Shown here piece by piece: positions 31,437 to 40,635 of a stretch of 50,685 nucleotides of DNA (the stretch's first letter is position 1; each line of letters starts with the position of its first letter). Made by a program: the position numbers and the translations under genes. The DNA lies in the NCBI GenBank assembly GCA_001799695.1, contig MGTY01000038.1, positions 7,880-58,564 of the forward strand, in the 5' to 3' direction. This DNA comes from Elusimicrobia bacterium GWA2_69_24. Lineage in GTDB: Bacteria > Elusimicrobiota > Elusimicrobia > UBA1565. The notes below the pieces were generated by a model. That model was not told the DNA's origin and did no database searches. It saw only the letters and a list, made by a program, of their open reading frames with translations.

Positions 31437-33746
31437 GTGTCCCCCCGGCGCTCCGGCTCCCGGACACCCCGCCGCGCGAAAGCGGTGCGCTCCCTGCAGC
31501 TGCTGGCCGGCTTCGCCGCGGCCGGACTCGCCATTGTCGCCGGCATCATGTTCTATGCGGAACGGAGCATCGCCCCGCTCTTCGACACGGATTGGCGCGG
31601 ACAGTACACCACGCGGATATACTCCGCGCCCTTCCGCCTCCGGGTCGGGGATGCCCTGGCTCCCGGCGAACTGCGCGCCCGTCTGAAGCGGCTCGACTAC
31701 CGCCCGGCCGCCCCCGACGCCCGTTCTTTGTCTCCGGGGGAATTCGCCGCGGAGGGAGAGCGCCTGCGCATCCACCTGCGGGACTTCCGTCACCCCCTGG
31801 TCCCCGCGACCCCGGTCGCCGCGGAGATCGAGCTCGACCAAGGCCGCGTGCACTCGCTCCGCCTGGCCGGGACCGGAGCGCCGCTGGTCTCGGCCGCGCT
31901 CGAGCCCGAGCTCCTCTACGAGGTCTCGGGCAAGCGCCGCGTGCGCCGCGCCCCCCTCCGGGCGGAGGACATCCCGCCCCGCATGCTGGAGGCGCTGGTC
32001 GCGGCGGAGGACCGCCGCTTCTTCGCGCACCGGGGCCTGGACCTGCGCGGCATCGCCCGGGCCGCGTGGCGCAACCTCCTGGCCCGCCGGATCACGGAGG
32101 GGGGCAGCACCCTGACCCAGCAGCTGGCCAAGAACCTCTTCCTGAGCCCCCAGCGCACCTTCTCCCGGAAGTTCCGGGAAGCCCTATGCGCCTTCTACCT
32201 CGAGGCGCGCTATCCGAAAGAGGAGATCATCCGCATCTACCTCGACAGCGTCTATTTCGGCCAGGACGGTCCGGTGAACATCATCGGTCTCTCCGCCGCG
32301 GCCCAGCACTACTTCGGACGCCCCCCCTCCGCCCTCTCTCTGGCCCAGAGCGCCTTCCTGGCCGGACTCCTGCGCTCACCCGGCAGATACAACCCCATGC
32401 GCGACCCCGCGGCCGCGCTGCAGCGGCGCGGCGTGGTGCTGGCTGCCATGCGGCAGGAGGGGTTCATCACTTCCGCGGAGGAGGAGGCGGCGGCGCGGGA
32501 GCCTCTCGGCGCGCTCCGCGGGAGCCGCCGGCTGCCGCACGAATCGGACTACTTCCTGTCCTACGTCCAGGGTCTGCTGGAGGAGCGCTACGCGGACGAA
32601 GCCTGGCTGACGCGGGGCATGACGATCCACACCACCTTGGACCCCTGGATGCAGGAGCTGGCGCGGGCCGCGGTGCAGCGGGCCAAGTATCAAGCGGCCT
32701 TCGTCGCCCTGGACCCGCGCAGCGGGGCCGTGCGCGCCATGGTCGGAGGCAAGGACTACGCGGCCGCCCCCTACAACCGGGCGGCGTTGGCCCTCCGCCA
32801 GCCCGGCTCCGCCTTCAAGCCGTTCGTCTACGGCGCCGCCCTGCACGACGCTCCCCGCTGGACCCTCGCCTCCCTGCTCTCCGACGCCACCGCCTCCTAC
32901 TCCATCCCGGGCGGGACCTGGACGCCCCGCAACTACGACCGGCATTACCGGGGCCCGGTGCCCCTGCGCAGCGCCTTCGCCCTCTCCCTCAACGCCGCGA
33001 CCGTGGGCCTGGCTGCCGAACTCACCCCGGCCCGCGTCATCGCCTATGCCCGCCGCCTGGGCATCCGCAGCCCGCTGCGGCCCGAACTGGGCCTGGCCCT
33101 GGGCGCTTCCGAGGTGACGCTCCTGGAACTGGTGGGGGCTTACTGCCCTTTCGCCAACGGGGGGCTACGCGTCGAGCCCTACGCCCTGGAGGCCGCGCTG
33201 GACGCGGAAGGGACCGCTCTCGACGTCCACGCCTCCGAGCCCCAGTCCGTGCTGGATCCCGGCGAAGCCTATCTCATGAGGTCTTTGCTCCGCGAGGTCG
33301 TCATGACCGGGACCGCCCAGCCGCTCAAGCGCTGGGACCTCAACACCCTGGCGGCCGGCAAGACCGGCACCACCGACGACGGCAAGGACGCCTGGTTCGT
33401 CGGCTTCACCCCGCGCATCGCGGCCGGAGTCTGGACGGGGACCGACCTGCCCGCCCGCCTCGGCCTCTCGGGTGCGACGGACGCGCTCCCGGTGTGGGCG
33501 GAGTTCGCGCGCTCGGTCGAGCCGCCTCCCGGGGCCCGCGAAGGTCTCGAGGGCGACGCCGCCTGGCCCCGTCCGGAGGGCGTCGTATCCGTCCGCATCG
33601 ACCCCGCCTCCGGCCTGCGCGCCCGCGCCGGGTGTCCGGAGTCCCGCACCGAGCTGTTCCTGGCCGGCACGGAACCCCTGGAGGACTGCCCGCTCCACCC
33701 GGGAGGGATCGTCGGCTGGTTCAAGAGCCTCTTCCGAGGCAAGTAG
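31437..33746 (+). CDS. Bifunctional penicillin-binding protein 1b-like murein synthase
   Basis: Polymerises and cross-links peptidoglycan. The 769-residue protein has one N-terminal membrane helix (~19-40), a UB2H-like region, a GT51 glycosyltransferase domain (AAEDRRFFAHRG with catalytic Glu191, GGSTLTQQLAKNLF, YLDSVYFG) and a transpeptidase domain with SxxK in PGSAFKP (Ser458), SLN and KTGTT (Lys642). A short C-terminal extension has two cysteines. The UB2H-like region suggests PBP1b and regulation by an outer-membrane lipoprotein. GTG is used as start, 7 bp after the preceding stop. Confidence 0.93.
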   Translation: MSPRRSGSRTPRRAKAVRSLQLLAGFAAAGLAIVAGIMFYAERSIAPLFDTDWRGQYTTRIYSAPFRLRVGDALAPGELRARLKRLDYRPAAPDARSLSPGEFAAEGERLRIHLRDFRHPLVPATPVAAEIELDQGRVHSLRLAGTGAPLVSAALEPELLYEVSGKRRVRRAPLRAEDIPPRMLEALVAAEDRRFFAHRGLDLRGIARAAWRNLLARRITEGGSTLTQQLAKNLFLSPQRTFSRKFREALCAFYLEARYPKEEIIRIYLDSVYFGQDGPVNIIGLSAAAQHYFGRPPSALSLAQSAFLAGLLRSPGRYNPMRDPAAALQRRGVVLAAMRQEGFITSAEEEAAAREPLGALRGSRRLPHESDYFLSYVQGLLEERYADEAWLTRGMTIHTTLDPWMQELARAAVQRAKYQAAFVALDPRSGAVRAMVGGKDYAAAPYNRAALALRQPGSAFKPFVYGAALHDAPRWTLASLLSDATASYSIPGGTWTPRNYDRHYRGPVPLRSAFALSLNAATVGLAAELTPARVIAYARRLGIRSPLRPELGLALGASEVTLLELVGAYCPFANGGLRVEPYALEAALDAEGTALDVHASEPQSVLDPGEAYLMRSLLREVVMTGTAQPLKRWDLNTLAAGKTGTTDDGKDAWFVGFTPRIAAGVWTGTDLPARLGLSGATDALPVWAEFARSVEPPPGAREGLEGDAAWPRPEGVVSVRIDPASGLRARAGCPESRTELFLAGTEPLEDCPLHPGGIVGWFKSLFRGK

Positions 33747-33759
33747 CGGCCGGTTACTT

Positions 33760-33768
33760 TGTTAGAAT
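33760..33768 (+). promoter_or_regulatory. Extended -10 promoter (TGtTAGAAT)
   Basis: TGT plus TAGAAT ending 9 nt before the ATG of the CbiX-like gene. CCTCC rather than a Shine-Dalgarno sequence precedes the ATG, so leaderless initiation is likely. Confidence 0.6.
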
Positions 33769-33777
33769 AGGACCTCC

Positions 33778-34737
33778 ATGCTCCGGCCCCTCCTGCTCCT
33801 CTCCCTCTGCGCCTGCGCCGCCGGCGCGGTCCCCGCCCAGGCCTCCCCCTGGGGCAAACAGCCGTACGGGCTGGTCATCGTCGGGGAGGGAGGCGGCGCG
33901 GACGCGGACTGGGACAAGTTCGTGGCCGAGCTGCGCAAGGCCTTCGGCAAGCGGTACCCCATGGAGACCTTCTCGGGCCCCGTCGCCACCCGCGACCTCC
34001 AGCAGTCGCTCGACCGCCTCAAGGCGGCCAAGGTGCAGAAGATCATCGTCGTCCCGGTGTTTTTGAGCTCCCAAGACCCCGCGCTGGAACAACTCCAGTA
34101 CCTGCTCGGCCTGCGCCAGTTCCCGTCCGAGGCATTCCTGTCCTCCTGGAAGATGAAGGCGCAGATCGTGCCCCGGGTGAAGGTCCCGGCGCCCCTGGTC
34201 CTCACCTGGGCCCTGGACGACGACCCGGTGATCGCCGAGATACTCTACAGCCGCGCCAAGGAGATGAGCCGGGAGCCCCGGAAGGAGTCCGTGGTCATCG
34301 TCGGAGAAGGGCTCGCCAAGGACGCGGACAACGCGGTCCTGCAGCGGCGACTCGACGGGCTCTCCCAGAAGGTCGCCAAGCAGGGCGGCTTCTCCGCGGT
34401 GCGCGCCGTGCTCCTGCGCCCCGATGCCGAGAAGGCGCCCATGCAGGCGGAGAGGACGGAGCACGCGCTCACCAAGACCATCCGGGGCCTGAGCTACACG
34501 AGCCGGGTCATCGTCGTGCCCTATCTCCTCACGCGGGACGGCCGGGCCCGCGCCTGGCGCAAGAACCTCGACAACCTCTTCTTCCGCTGGAACGAGAAGG
34601 GCCTCCTCCCCGACGCGCGTCTGGGCCGCTGGGTGGACGCGCAGGTGGGCAGCTTCCGGGATACTGCGGACATGGTGCGGTTCAAGGACGCGGGGCAGGC
34701 CCTCCCTCCCCCGGAGCGGAAAAGAAACGTAAAATAG
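33778..34737 (+). CDS. Exported CbiX/sirohydrochlorin chelatase-like protein
   Basis: A 319-residue protein with a signal peptide (MLRPLLLLSLCACAAGAVPAQA). Two half-domains repeat the same pattern: GLVIVGEGGGADADWDKFVA...IIVVPVFLSS and SVVIVGEGLAKDADNAVL...VIVVPYLLT. Strand-glycine-helix order and the VVPxFLS element fit the chelatase fold of CbiX/SirB. The usual metal-binding HGS-type His is replaced by GEG in both halves, so metal insertion activity is doubtful. Export is also unusual for a chelatase. The stop codon adjoins the thyX leader. The family call is by fold pattern only. Confidence 0.6.
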   Translation: MLRPLLLLSLCACAAGAVPAQASPWGKQPYGLVIVGEGGGADADWDKFVAELRKAFGKRYPMETFSGPVATRDLQQSLDRLKAAKVQKIIVVPVFLSSQDPALEQLQYLLGLRQFPSEAFLSSWKMKAQIVPRVKVPAPLVLTWALDDDPVIAEILYSRAKEMSREPRKESVVIVGEGLAKDADNAVLQRRLDGLSQKVAKQGGFSAVRAVLLRPDAEKAPMQAERTEHALTKTIRGLSYTSRVIVVPYLLTRDGRARAWRKNLDNLFFRWNEKGLLPDARLGRWVDAQVGSFRDTADMVRFKDAGQALPPPERKRNVK

Positions 34738-34741
34738 CTCT

Positions 34742-34754
34742 GCCTCCAGGAGGC
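34742..34754. promoter_or_regulatory. Palindrome containing the thyX ribosome-binding site
   Basis: GCCTCCAGGAGGC is perfectly palindromic and includes a full AGGAGG Shine-Dalgarno sequence 6 nt before the thyX ATG. Base-pairing within it or with another molecule could mask the site; an operator function is also possible. Confidence 0.45.
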
Positions 34755-34759
34755 TTCTC

Positions 34760-35476
34760 ATGCGCGACATACCGGTCCTCGACAAGGGTTTCGTCCGCCT
34801 CATCGAATCCATGGGCGGGGACGCCGGCGTGCTCCAGGCGGCCCGCGTCTCCTTCGCCGGGTCCTCGAAAGGGGAGGTCGCGGACCGCCGCCTCATCGAA
34901 TACCTGCTCAAGCACCAGCACCTGACCCCCTTCGAACACGCCGTGCTGAAATTCCACGTGAAGGCCCCCATCTTCGTGGCCCGGCAGTGGTTCCGGCACC
35001 GCTTCGGCGCCTACAACGAGATCAGCTTCCGCTACACCACGCCCTCCGAGGATTTCTACACGCCGGAATCCTTCCGGGCGCAGGACCAGAAAAACAAGCA
35101 GGGCTCCGTCGCGGCCCCCTCCCTCGACCAGGAGGGCCTGCGGCGCTCCTTCGCCGCCTCGGTGGACCTGGCCTTCAAGACCTACCACGGGATGGTGGAG
35201 GCCGGAGTCGCCCGCGAGATGGCCCGCATGGTCCTGCCGGTGACCGTCTACACCGAGTTCTTCTGGACCGTGAACGCGCGCAGCCTCATGAACTTCCTCT
35301 GGCTCCGCGCCGACGCCCACGCCCAACCGGAGATCCAGCGCTACGCCGAGGCCCTCTCGGAAGGCTTCGCCCAGACCTGCCCCTGGACCTACGCGGCCTT
35401 CCTCTCCCACCTGTGGACCGGGAAGAACGCGAAACTCGACGCGGAAAAGGATCGCCTATGCTCGGCCTCATCCTGA
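34760..35476 (+). CDS. thyX: Flavin-dependent thymidylate synthase
   Basis: Makes dTMP from dUMP using FAD, NADPH and methylenetetrahydrofolate. The 238-residue protein contains the ThyX motif RHRFGAYNEISFRY (RHR-x7-S). HQHLTPFEHAVLKFHVKAPI and the C-terminal LRADAHAQPEIQRYAEAL are also diagnostic. Length is normal. A strong AGGAGG precedes the ATG. The 3' end overlaps the next gene by 19 bp. No ThyA or dihydrofolate reductase is seen in the window; ThyX organisms often lack both. Confidence 0.95.
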   Translation: MRDIPVLDKGFVRLIESMGGDAGVLQAARVSFAGSSKGEVADRRLIEYLLKHQHLTPFEHAVLKFHVKAPIFVARQWFRHRFGAYNEISFRYTTPSEDFYTPESFRAQDQKNKQGSVAAPSLDQEGLRRSFAASVDLAFKTYHGMVEAGVAREMARMVLPVTVYTEFFWTVNARSLMNFLWLRADAHAQPEIQRYAEALSEGFAQTCPWTYAAFLSHLWTGKNAKLDAEKDRLCSASS

Positions 35477-36522
35477 TCCCCCTCCTGAGCGTCCCCCTCG
35501 CCGCCCAGGGCGTGGGCCAGGCGAAGCGGGGCACGCTCCGGGTGCTCATCCACACCGGCGGCACGGTGCGCACCGAGGACGTCTTCCAGATCAGCTCCTC
35601 CATCGAGGGCCGCGTGGAGGAGGTGCGCCCCAAGCCCTACTTCTGGGCCACGGGTCGGACCGCCATCGGCTACGTGCTGAACCAGGAGCTCTCCGCCCTG
35701 ATGGACTCGCGCCAGACCACCCCCTCCCAGATCCTCGAGGAGCGCTGGCAGCGCATGTACAAGCCGACCCCCATCCGCTGCCCCGGGACCTGCTTCGTCC
35801 TCAAGATCTTCGCCCGACCCACCAAGTGGGTCAAGCCCGGGGCCCTGCTGGCGGAAGCGGCCTCCCGCCTGCGCCTGGTCGGCCGCGTGCGGCCCGGCGA
35901 CACGCACTGGATCCGCGACGGGCAGATCCTCACCTTCTGGGCCAAGAACGACCCGAAGAAGCGGCTCCAGGGCCGCGTGGAGCAGTTCAAGCTGGACGTC
36001 CAGGGCGAGCTCATCGAACCCGGCGGGACCTTCACCTGCCTTCTCGACGAAAGACACTACCTGGAGCCGGAGACCGAATGGGAGGGAGAGATCACGGCGC
36101 TGGTGCGCAAGGACGTGCTGCGCGTGCCCACCGAAGCCCTCATCTCCTTCAACGGGGAGACCTTCCTCCCGGTGCGCGTCTCCACGGGCATCACGACCTA
36201 CGACGAGACCGAGATCTCCTCCGGGATCACGGAGCGGTCCCGGTTCCTGATCCTGAGCACCGCGAGCGTCAGCTCGGTCGGCTTCCACCGCCCGTCCGGC
36301 ACGGCCCGTCCGCCGGAAGCGGTGCTCCCGGAGGACACAGCCCCCCGGGCCCGCGGCGCCGGCCGGCAGCCGCAGGGCGCTCCCGTCGGACCCGGCACCC
36401 GCGACAACGAGCGCGGCGCGGCGCGGCCCAAGAAGTCCACGCCGTCCCAGATCGACGCGTTCCCCGAAGACTCGGAGGTCTCCCGTGATGAACGTTACCC
36501 GAGCGATATCGATGCCGATTGA
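35458..36522 (+). CDS. Exported HlyD/RND-adaptor-like protein
   Basis: A 354-residue protein with a short signal peptide (MLGLILIPLLSVPLAAQG). The layout IEGRVEEVRPK...KWVKPGALLAEA and VPTEALISFNGETFLPVRVS then TGITTYDETEISSGI resembles membrane-fusion proteins: a barrel-sandwich strand pair, then a beta-barrel and a membrane-proximal domain. It lacks the long coiled coil, and no partner efflux pump adjoins it. The C-terminal ~80 residues are Pro/Arg/Ala-rich and disordered. Start is inside the thyX 3' end (19-bp overlap), and its own end overlaps the following gene by 38 bp. Confidence 0.5.
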   Translation: MLGLILIPLLSVPLAAQGVGQAKRGTLRVLIHTGGTVRTEDVFQISSSIEGRVEEVRPKPYFWATGRTAIGYVLNQELSALMDSRQTTPSQILEERWQRMYKPTPIRCPGTCFVLKIFARPTKWVKPGALLAEAASRLRLVGRVRPGDTHWIRDGQILTFWAKNDPKKRLQGRVEQFKLDVQGELIEPGGTFTCLLDERHYLEPETEWEGEITALVRKDVLRVPTEALISFNGETFLPVRVSTGITTYDETEISSGITERSRFLILSTASVSSVGFHRPSGTARPPEAVLPEDTAPRARGAGRQPQGAPVGPGTRDNERGAARPKKSTPSQIDAFPEDSEVSRDERYPSDIDAD

Positions 36523-37099
36523 GAAGGAGAAGGCCGCCGGCGTCCTCTTCTCCGCCCTGCAGTTCTTCCGGCTGGACCCGTCCTTCCACTCGCTGATGAA
36601 CAACGAGAAGCTCGTGGCCAAACAGGATTTCCTGGGGGTGTTCGACCGCTTCCAGGAGCGCAACCGCGTCGCGGCCTACACCCTCACCGGGCTGAGCGCG
36701 GACTGCGACATCCTCCTGTGGTCGGTGAGCCCGCGGCTCGAGGACTTCATCGAGATGAGCAATCGCCTGCAGGAGTCCGGGTTCGGCAAGCACCTGGTCC
36801 TGGTGCGCTCCCACCTCGGCACCCTCTCCGCCCCCGGGAGCGGGTCCCGTATGCTGTTCGTCCAGCCGTTCCCGGAAGAGGCCCTGGCCGCACTGACCGC
36901 CCCAGCCCCGGACGCGGGCGGGAAGCTGCAGGTCCTGGACGGACGCGGCCTCGGAGAGCAGCCCCTGGTCGCGCTCTTCGAATCGGACGACCCTCTCGCC
37001 TTCCGGAGGGTCCTCGCCCGCTCGCCCGAGACCGCCGGAGCTCCGGTGCACGTCTGCGTGCTCCGCGACATCCGGGACCTGGTCGACGGGATCGCGTGA
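36485..37099 (+). CDS. Chlorite-dismutase-like protein
   Basis: A 204-residue protein. YTLTGLSADCDILLWSVSPR and LEDFIEMSNRLQESGFGKHL match the first half of the chlorite dismutase/HemQ fold; a second half ends FESDDPLAFRRVLAR...VLRDIRDLVDG, like the DDPxxF...RDT region of HemQ. The proximal heme His is not evident, so heme binding is uncertain and a haem-free Cld-like role is possible. The GTG start (or ATG three bases on) lies inside the preceding gene. The stop overlaps the GH57 GTG by 4 bp. Confidence 0.5.
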   Translation: MMNVTRAISMPIEKEKAAGVLFSALQFFRLDPSFHSLMNNEKLVAKQDFLGVFDRFQERNRVAAYTLTGLSADCDILLWSVSPRLEDFIEMSNRLQESGFGKHLVLVRSHLGTLSAPGSGSRMLFVQPFPEEALAALTAPAPDAGGKLQVLDGRGLGEQPLVALFESDDPLAFRRVLARSPETAGAPVHVCVLRDIRDLVDGIA

Positions 37100-39621
37100 A
37101 GAATAAGTTCTACTGCGTCCACGCCCATTTCGACGTCCCCTTCCGGGAGGACCCCTGGACCGAGGAGTGCGGGGAGGAGCCCGGGCGGCTCTTCCGCGAC
37201 TGCATCGGCCCCAACACCGCGGCGGCCCTGCTCGACTGGCCGGGAAGCATGGCGGGGGTCCGCAACAACTTCGAATCCCTGAGCTTCGACTTCAGCCCCG
37301 CGCTCCTCGAATGGCTCGAGCGCCGCGAGCCCCGCGCCTACGCCGGCCTCCTGGAGGCGGACCGCCTCTCGCGGGCCCGCAACGGCGGCCACGGCAGCGC
37401 CCTGGCCTCGCCCTGCCCGAGCCTGATCCTGCCCCTCGCCTCCGAAGCGGACAAGCGCGCGGCCATCCGCTGGGGACTCCTGGATTTCGAACGCCGCTTC
37501 GGGCGCCCCGCCGAGGGCCTCTGGCTCCCGGAGAACGCGGCCGACGAGGAGACCCTCGCCGCCGCCGCCGAGGCCGGGGTCCGGTTCACCCTGCTGTCCT
37601 CGGCGCAGGCCGCCCGGGTCCGGCGCGCCGGCTCCCGATCCGAGGAGGAATGGGCGGAGGCGGCGCCCCGGACCCTGGCTCCCACCCGGCCCTACCTATG
37701 GCGTTCGCAGTCCCGCCCGGCGCTGTCCTTGGCCGTGTTCTGCTACCGCGCCGACCTCTCCCCGGAACGTCTCCTCGGCGCCCTGCCCCTGACGCTATCG
37801 ACCGTCAGGGACCGCGCAAGAGAATGTTCTCCTGACGCGCGGCCGTCCGCGGGGACGCCCCCGGAACAGGCGCGGGAGCGCATCCTGGAATCCGGCGAAC
37901 GATTCGCCAACCGCCTCGTGGATTCCCTTACCGCCAACGACGCCGCGGAGCTCGCGCACGCGGCCCTGGACGGGGACTGGTTCGGCCTGCGCCAGCCCCA
38001 CGGGGAATGGGCCCTGGCCGTCGCCCTGGAGCTGCTGTCCCGCGACGCCCCCGCGCGCAGCGTGAACTACGGCCGCTTCCTCGACTTGTTCCCCCCGCCC
38101 CAAGAGGTCGAACTGCGGCGTTTGAGCTCCCGCAGCTGCCCGCACGGCGTAGGCCGCTGGAGCACCGACTGCGGCTGCGGCCCCGAGGCCAGGTGGCGCG
38201 CCCCCCTGCGCGAGGCCCTGCACTGGCTCTCCGCCGAGGCCGACCGCCGCTTCGAGGGACTGGGCCGCAAGGTCTTCGTCTCCCCCGCCGCCGCGCGCGA
38301 GGACTACGGACCCCTCATCCGCCTGCCCGGACCCGCCGCCCCCTTTCAGGCCTTCCTCGACCTCCATGCCAAGCGGCACCCGACTCCCGGCGAGGCCCGC
38401 CTGGCCCTGCGCCTGTGCGAGATGGAGCGCTGGCGCCTGACCATGCTGGCGCGCTGGGGTTGGGAGGGGTCCTTGCTCACCGACCCGGGGCCGGTCTCGG
38501 CCCTCCTCGCCGCGGCGCGGACCATGGACCTCATGGCCCTCGTGGAGGACGACGGCGCGCTTGGAAGCGCCGTCCCCCGGGGGGGACCGGCCGCCTCCGA
38601 GGCCCTCCGCCAGGGACTGCTCTCCCGCCTGGCGCGGGTTCCCGCGGCGGGAACGCCCTACACCGACGCCGCGGAGGCGTTCGTCCGCCTGGTCCAGCCG
38701 TCGCGCCTGGAGCTCCGCCGCGGCGCCGCCCACTACGCCGTCGCCGACCACCTCCGCGACCTCGGCCTCCTCGACGAAGACGCCGGCGCGGGCCCCGCCC
38801 GGACCCTGGACTTCCGTTCCGCGGCCCTGTGCCGCCGGGGCTTCGCGTCCCGGCGCCGGGAGCGCTCCCTGTCCGTGAGCCGCTTCTCCCTGCGCAGCCT
38901 GCGCACCTGCGAGAGCCTGGACGGCTGCGCCGCCGTGCTCCACTGCGGCGGCACCGACCTGCGCTGCTGGATCCTGCCCGGGGCGGACCGGGCGCGCTGC
39001 GAGGAGATCGCCGCCGCTCTGGACGAAGCCCTGCTGCGCGCCAGCGCGGCGGCCCCGGAGCCCGGCGCCGCCGCGCTCGACGAGGCGCTCGACCGGATCT
39101 TCGGCCGCGACCACTTCACGCTCGACGCGCTCTTCCCCGCGGCGCGGCGCGCCGCCGCGCGGCGGCTCCTCCCCCGGGGAGACTCGCGCAAGCGCCGGGC
39201 CCTGGAGGAATGGGACGCCTTCATCGCCCGGCTCCGGACCGCACCGGCGGAAGTCCCCTCCGGGGAACTGGCCCGGCTCCTGGCCGAGAACGCCGAGCTG
39301 GGGACCGTCGTCGACGCCCTGCCCGGGGCGGAGGTCCTGCGCCGGCATCTGCGCGCCCTGGCCGCGGCCCTGGAGCGCGCCCCCGAACCGGCGCGCCTTT
39401 CGGGACTGGTGTCCTTGCTGGAGACGGCCGCCGGAGCCGGCCTGCACGTGGACCTATGGGAACTGCGGGCCCTGGGCTGGCGCCTCGCGTCGGAGCGGAC
39501 GCTGGCCCCGCTCCCGCGGGAAGCGCTCTCCCGCCTGGCCCGCCTGCTGGGACTCCCGGAGCCCGTCCTGCCGCCGGAGGCGGCCGCGGGGACGCAGGAG
39601 CCTGAGCTGGAGGAGGCATAG
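37096..39621 (+). CDS. GH57-like glycoside hydrolase with DUF3536 domain
   Basis: An 841-residue cytoplasmic protein. The N-terminus KFYCVHAHFDVPFREDPW, then NNFESLSFDFSPALLEWLE and EGLWLPENAADEETL, follow the GH57 catalytic barrel: HxH strand, NFE and the WLPE motif. The rest matches the arrangement of DUF3536 proteins, in which a long helical domain follows a GH57-like barrel. DUF3536 proteins often accompany glycogen or alpha-glucan genes. GTG is the start, overlapping the preceding stop by 4 bp. It abuts phoH with no spacer. The substrate is unknown; an alpha-glucan is likely. Confidence 0.8.
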   Translation: MKNKFYCVHAHFDVPFREDPWTEECGEEPGRLFRDCIGPNTAAALLDWPGSMAGVRNNFESLSFDFSPALLEWLERREPRAYAGLLEADRLSRARNGGHGSALASPCPSLILPLASEADKRAAIRWGLLDFERRFGRPAEGLWLPENAADEETLAAAAEAGVRFTLLSSAQAARVRRAGSRSEEEWAEAAPRTLAPTRPYLWRSQSRPALSLAVFCYRADLSPERLLGALPLTLSTVRDRARECSPDARPSAGTPPEQARERILESGERFANRLVDSLTANDAAELAHAALDGDWFGLRQPHGEWALAVALELLSRDAPARSVNYGRFLDLFPPPQEVELRRLSSRSCPHGVGRWSTDCGCGPEARWRAPLREALHWLSAEADRRFEGLGRKVFVSPAAAREDYGPLIRLPGPAAPFQAFLDLHAKRHPTPGEARLALRLCEMERWRLTMLARWGWEGSLLTDPGPVSALLAAARTMDLMALVEDDGALGSAVPRGGPAASEALRQGLLSRLARVPAAGTPYTDAAEAFVRLVQPSRLELRRGAAHYAVADHLRDLGLLDEDAGAGPARTLDFRSAALCRRGFASRRRERSLSVSRFSLRSLRTCESLDGCAAVLHCGGTDLRCWILPGADRARCEEIAAALDEALLRASAAAPEPGAAALDEALDRIFGRDHFTLDALFPAARRAAARRLLPRGDSRKRRALEEWDAFIARLRTAPAEVPSGELARLLAENAELGTVVDALPGAEVLRRHLRALAAALERAPEPARLSGLVSLLETAAGAGLHVDLWELRALGWRLASERTLAPLPREALSRLARLLGLPEPVLPPEAAAGTQEPELEEA

Positions 39622-40635
39622 ATGGGGACCCGCAAACTGCTCCTCAGGAGCGATCAGGAGTCCTTGTACCTTCTGGGCGAGCAGGACTCCCACCTGCGCC
39701 GAGTGGAGAACGAATGCGGCGTCGAGATCTTCCTGCGCCACGAGGTCCAAGGCGACGAATTGCACCTCACCATCCGCGGCGTCTCCTCCCGCGTCCAGAA
39801 GGCCTACCGGCGCCTCAAGGAGCGGCTCGACGGGATCCGCTCCGGGGCCCTGCCCGACGCGGAACCGGCGGCCCCCGCCGCCCCCCCCGCGGGCGGTGGA
39901 CGGCGCCGCCCAGGGGACGGCGGCCCCTGGGCCGCCGAGTTCCCCAACGGCCCGGCCCCCATGCCCGAGGACGCCGTCCTCCTCTCAGCATACGGGAAGG
40001 CCATCCGGCCGCGGACTCCGCTTCAGAAGGAGTACGTGGAGACCATCCTGGCGGGGGACATGACCTTCGGCATCGGCCCCGCCGGCACCGGCAAGACCTT
40101 CCTGGCCGTGGCCACGGCCCTGCGCCTGCTCCGGGCCCGCGAGATCTCCCGCATCATCCTCACCCGCCCGGTGGTCGAGGCCGGGGAGAAGCTGGGCTAC
40201 CTGCCGGGCGATTTCTACGACAAGGTGAACCCCTACCTCAAGCCGCTCTTCGACGGCTTCGTCGCCTGCCTCGGCCCGGACAAGTTCCGGCTCCTGCGCA
40301 ACGAGGAGATCATCGAGATCGCGCCGCTGGCCTACATGCGCGGCCGCACCCTCGAGGACGCCTTCATCATCCTCGACGAGGCCCAGAACACCACGATCGG
40401 GCAGATGAAGATGTTCCTCACCCGCATGGGGACCGGCTCGCGCGTGGTCGTGACCGGGGACGTCACCCAGATCGACCTGGAGAACCCCCGGCGCTCGGGG
40501 CTGGTGCTCATCGAGAAGATCTTCGGGCACATCCCCGACATCCGCTTCGTCCATTTCAGCGAGCGTGACGTGGTCCGGCATCCGCTGGTGGCTGAAATCG
40601 TCAAGGCGTTCGACGCCTGGGAGAAAGAGAAATGA
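39622..40635 (+). CDS. PhoH family ATPase (PhoL/YbeZ)
   Basis: A 337-residue P-loop ATPase. An N-terminal KH-like region ([19 protein letters not shown]) precedes the RecA-type core with Walker [33 protein letters not shown], Walker [13 protein letters not shown] and [11 protein letters not shown]. The Pro/Ala/Gly-rich stretch near residues 80-105 is a variable linker. YbeZ works with the RNase YbeY, which follows with a 4-bp overlap; this pairing is conserved in many bacteria and is linked to RNA processing and ribosome quality control. Confidence 0.93.
   Translation: MGTRKLLLRSDQESLYLLGEQDSHLRRVENECGVEIFLRHEVQGDELHLTIRGVSSRVQKAYRRLKERLDGIRSGALPDAEPAAPAAPPAGGGRRRPGDGGPWAAEFPNGPAPMPEDAVLLSAYGKAIRPRTPLQKEYVETILAGDMTFGIGPAGTGKTFLAVATALRLLRAREISRIILTRPVVEAGEKLGYLPGDFYDKVNPYLKPLFDGFVACLGPDKFRLLRNEEIIEIAPLAYMRGRTLEDAFIILDEAQNTTIGQMKMFLTRMGTGSRVVVTGDVTQIDLENPRRSGLVLIEKIFGHIPDIRFVHFSERDVVRHPLVAEIVKAFDAWEKEK

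Noticed and set aside
36718-37095. Upstream extension of the GH57 frame
   Set aside because: It overlaps the chlorite-dismutase-like gene; the GTG at 37096 gives the expected GH57 N-terminus and a 4-bp coupled overlap.
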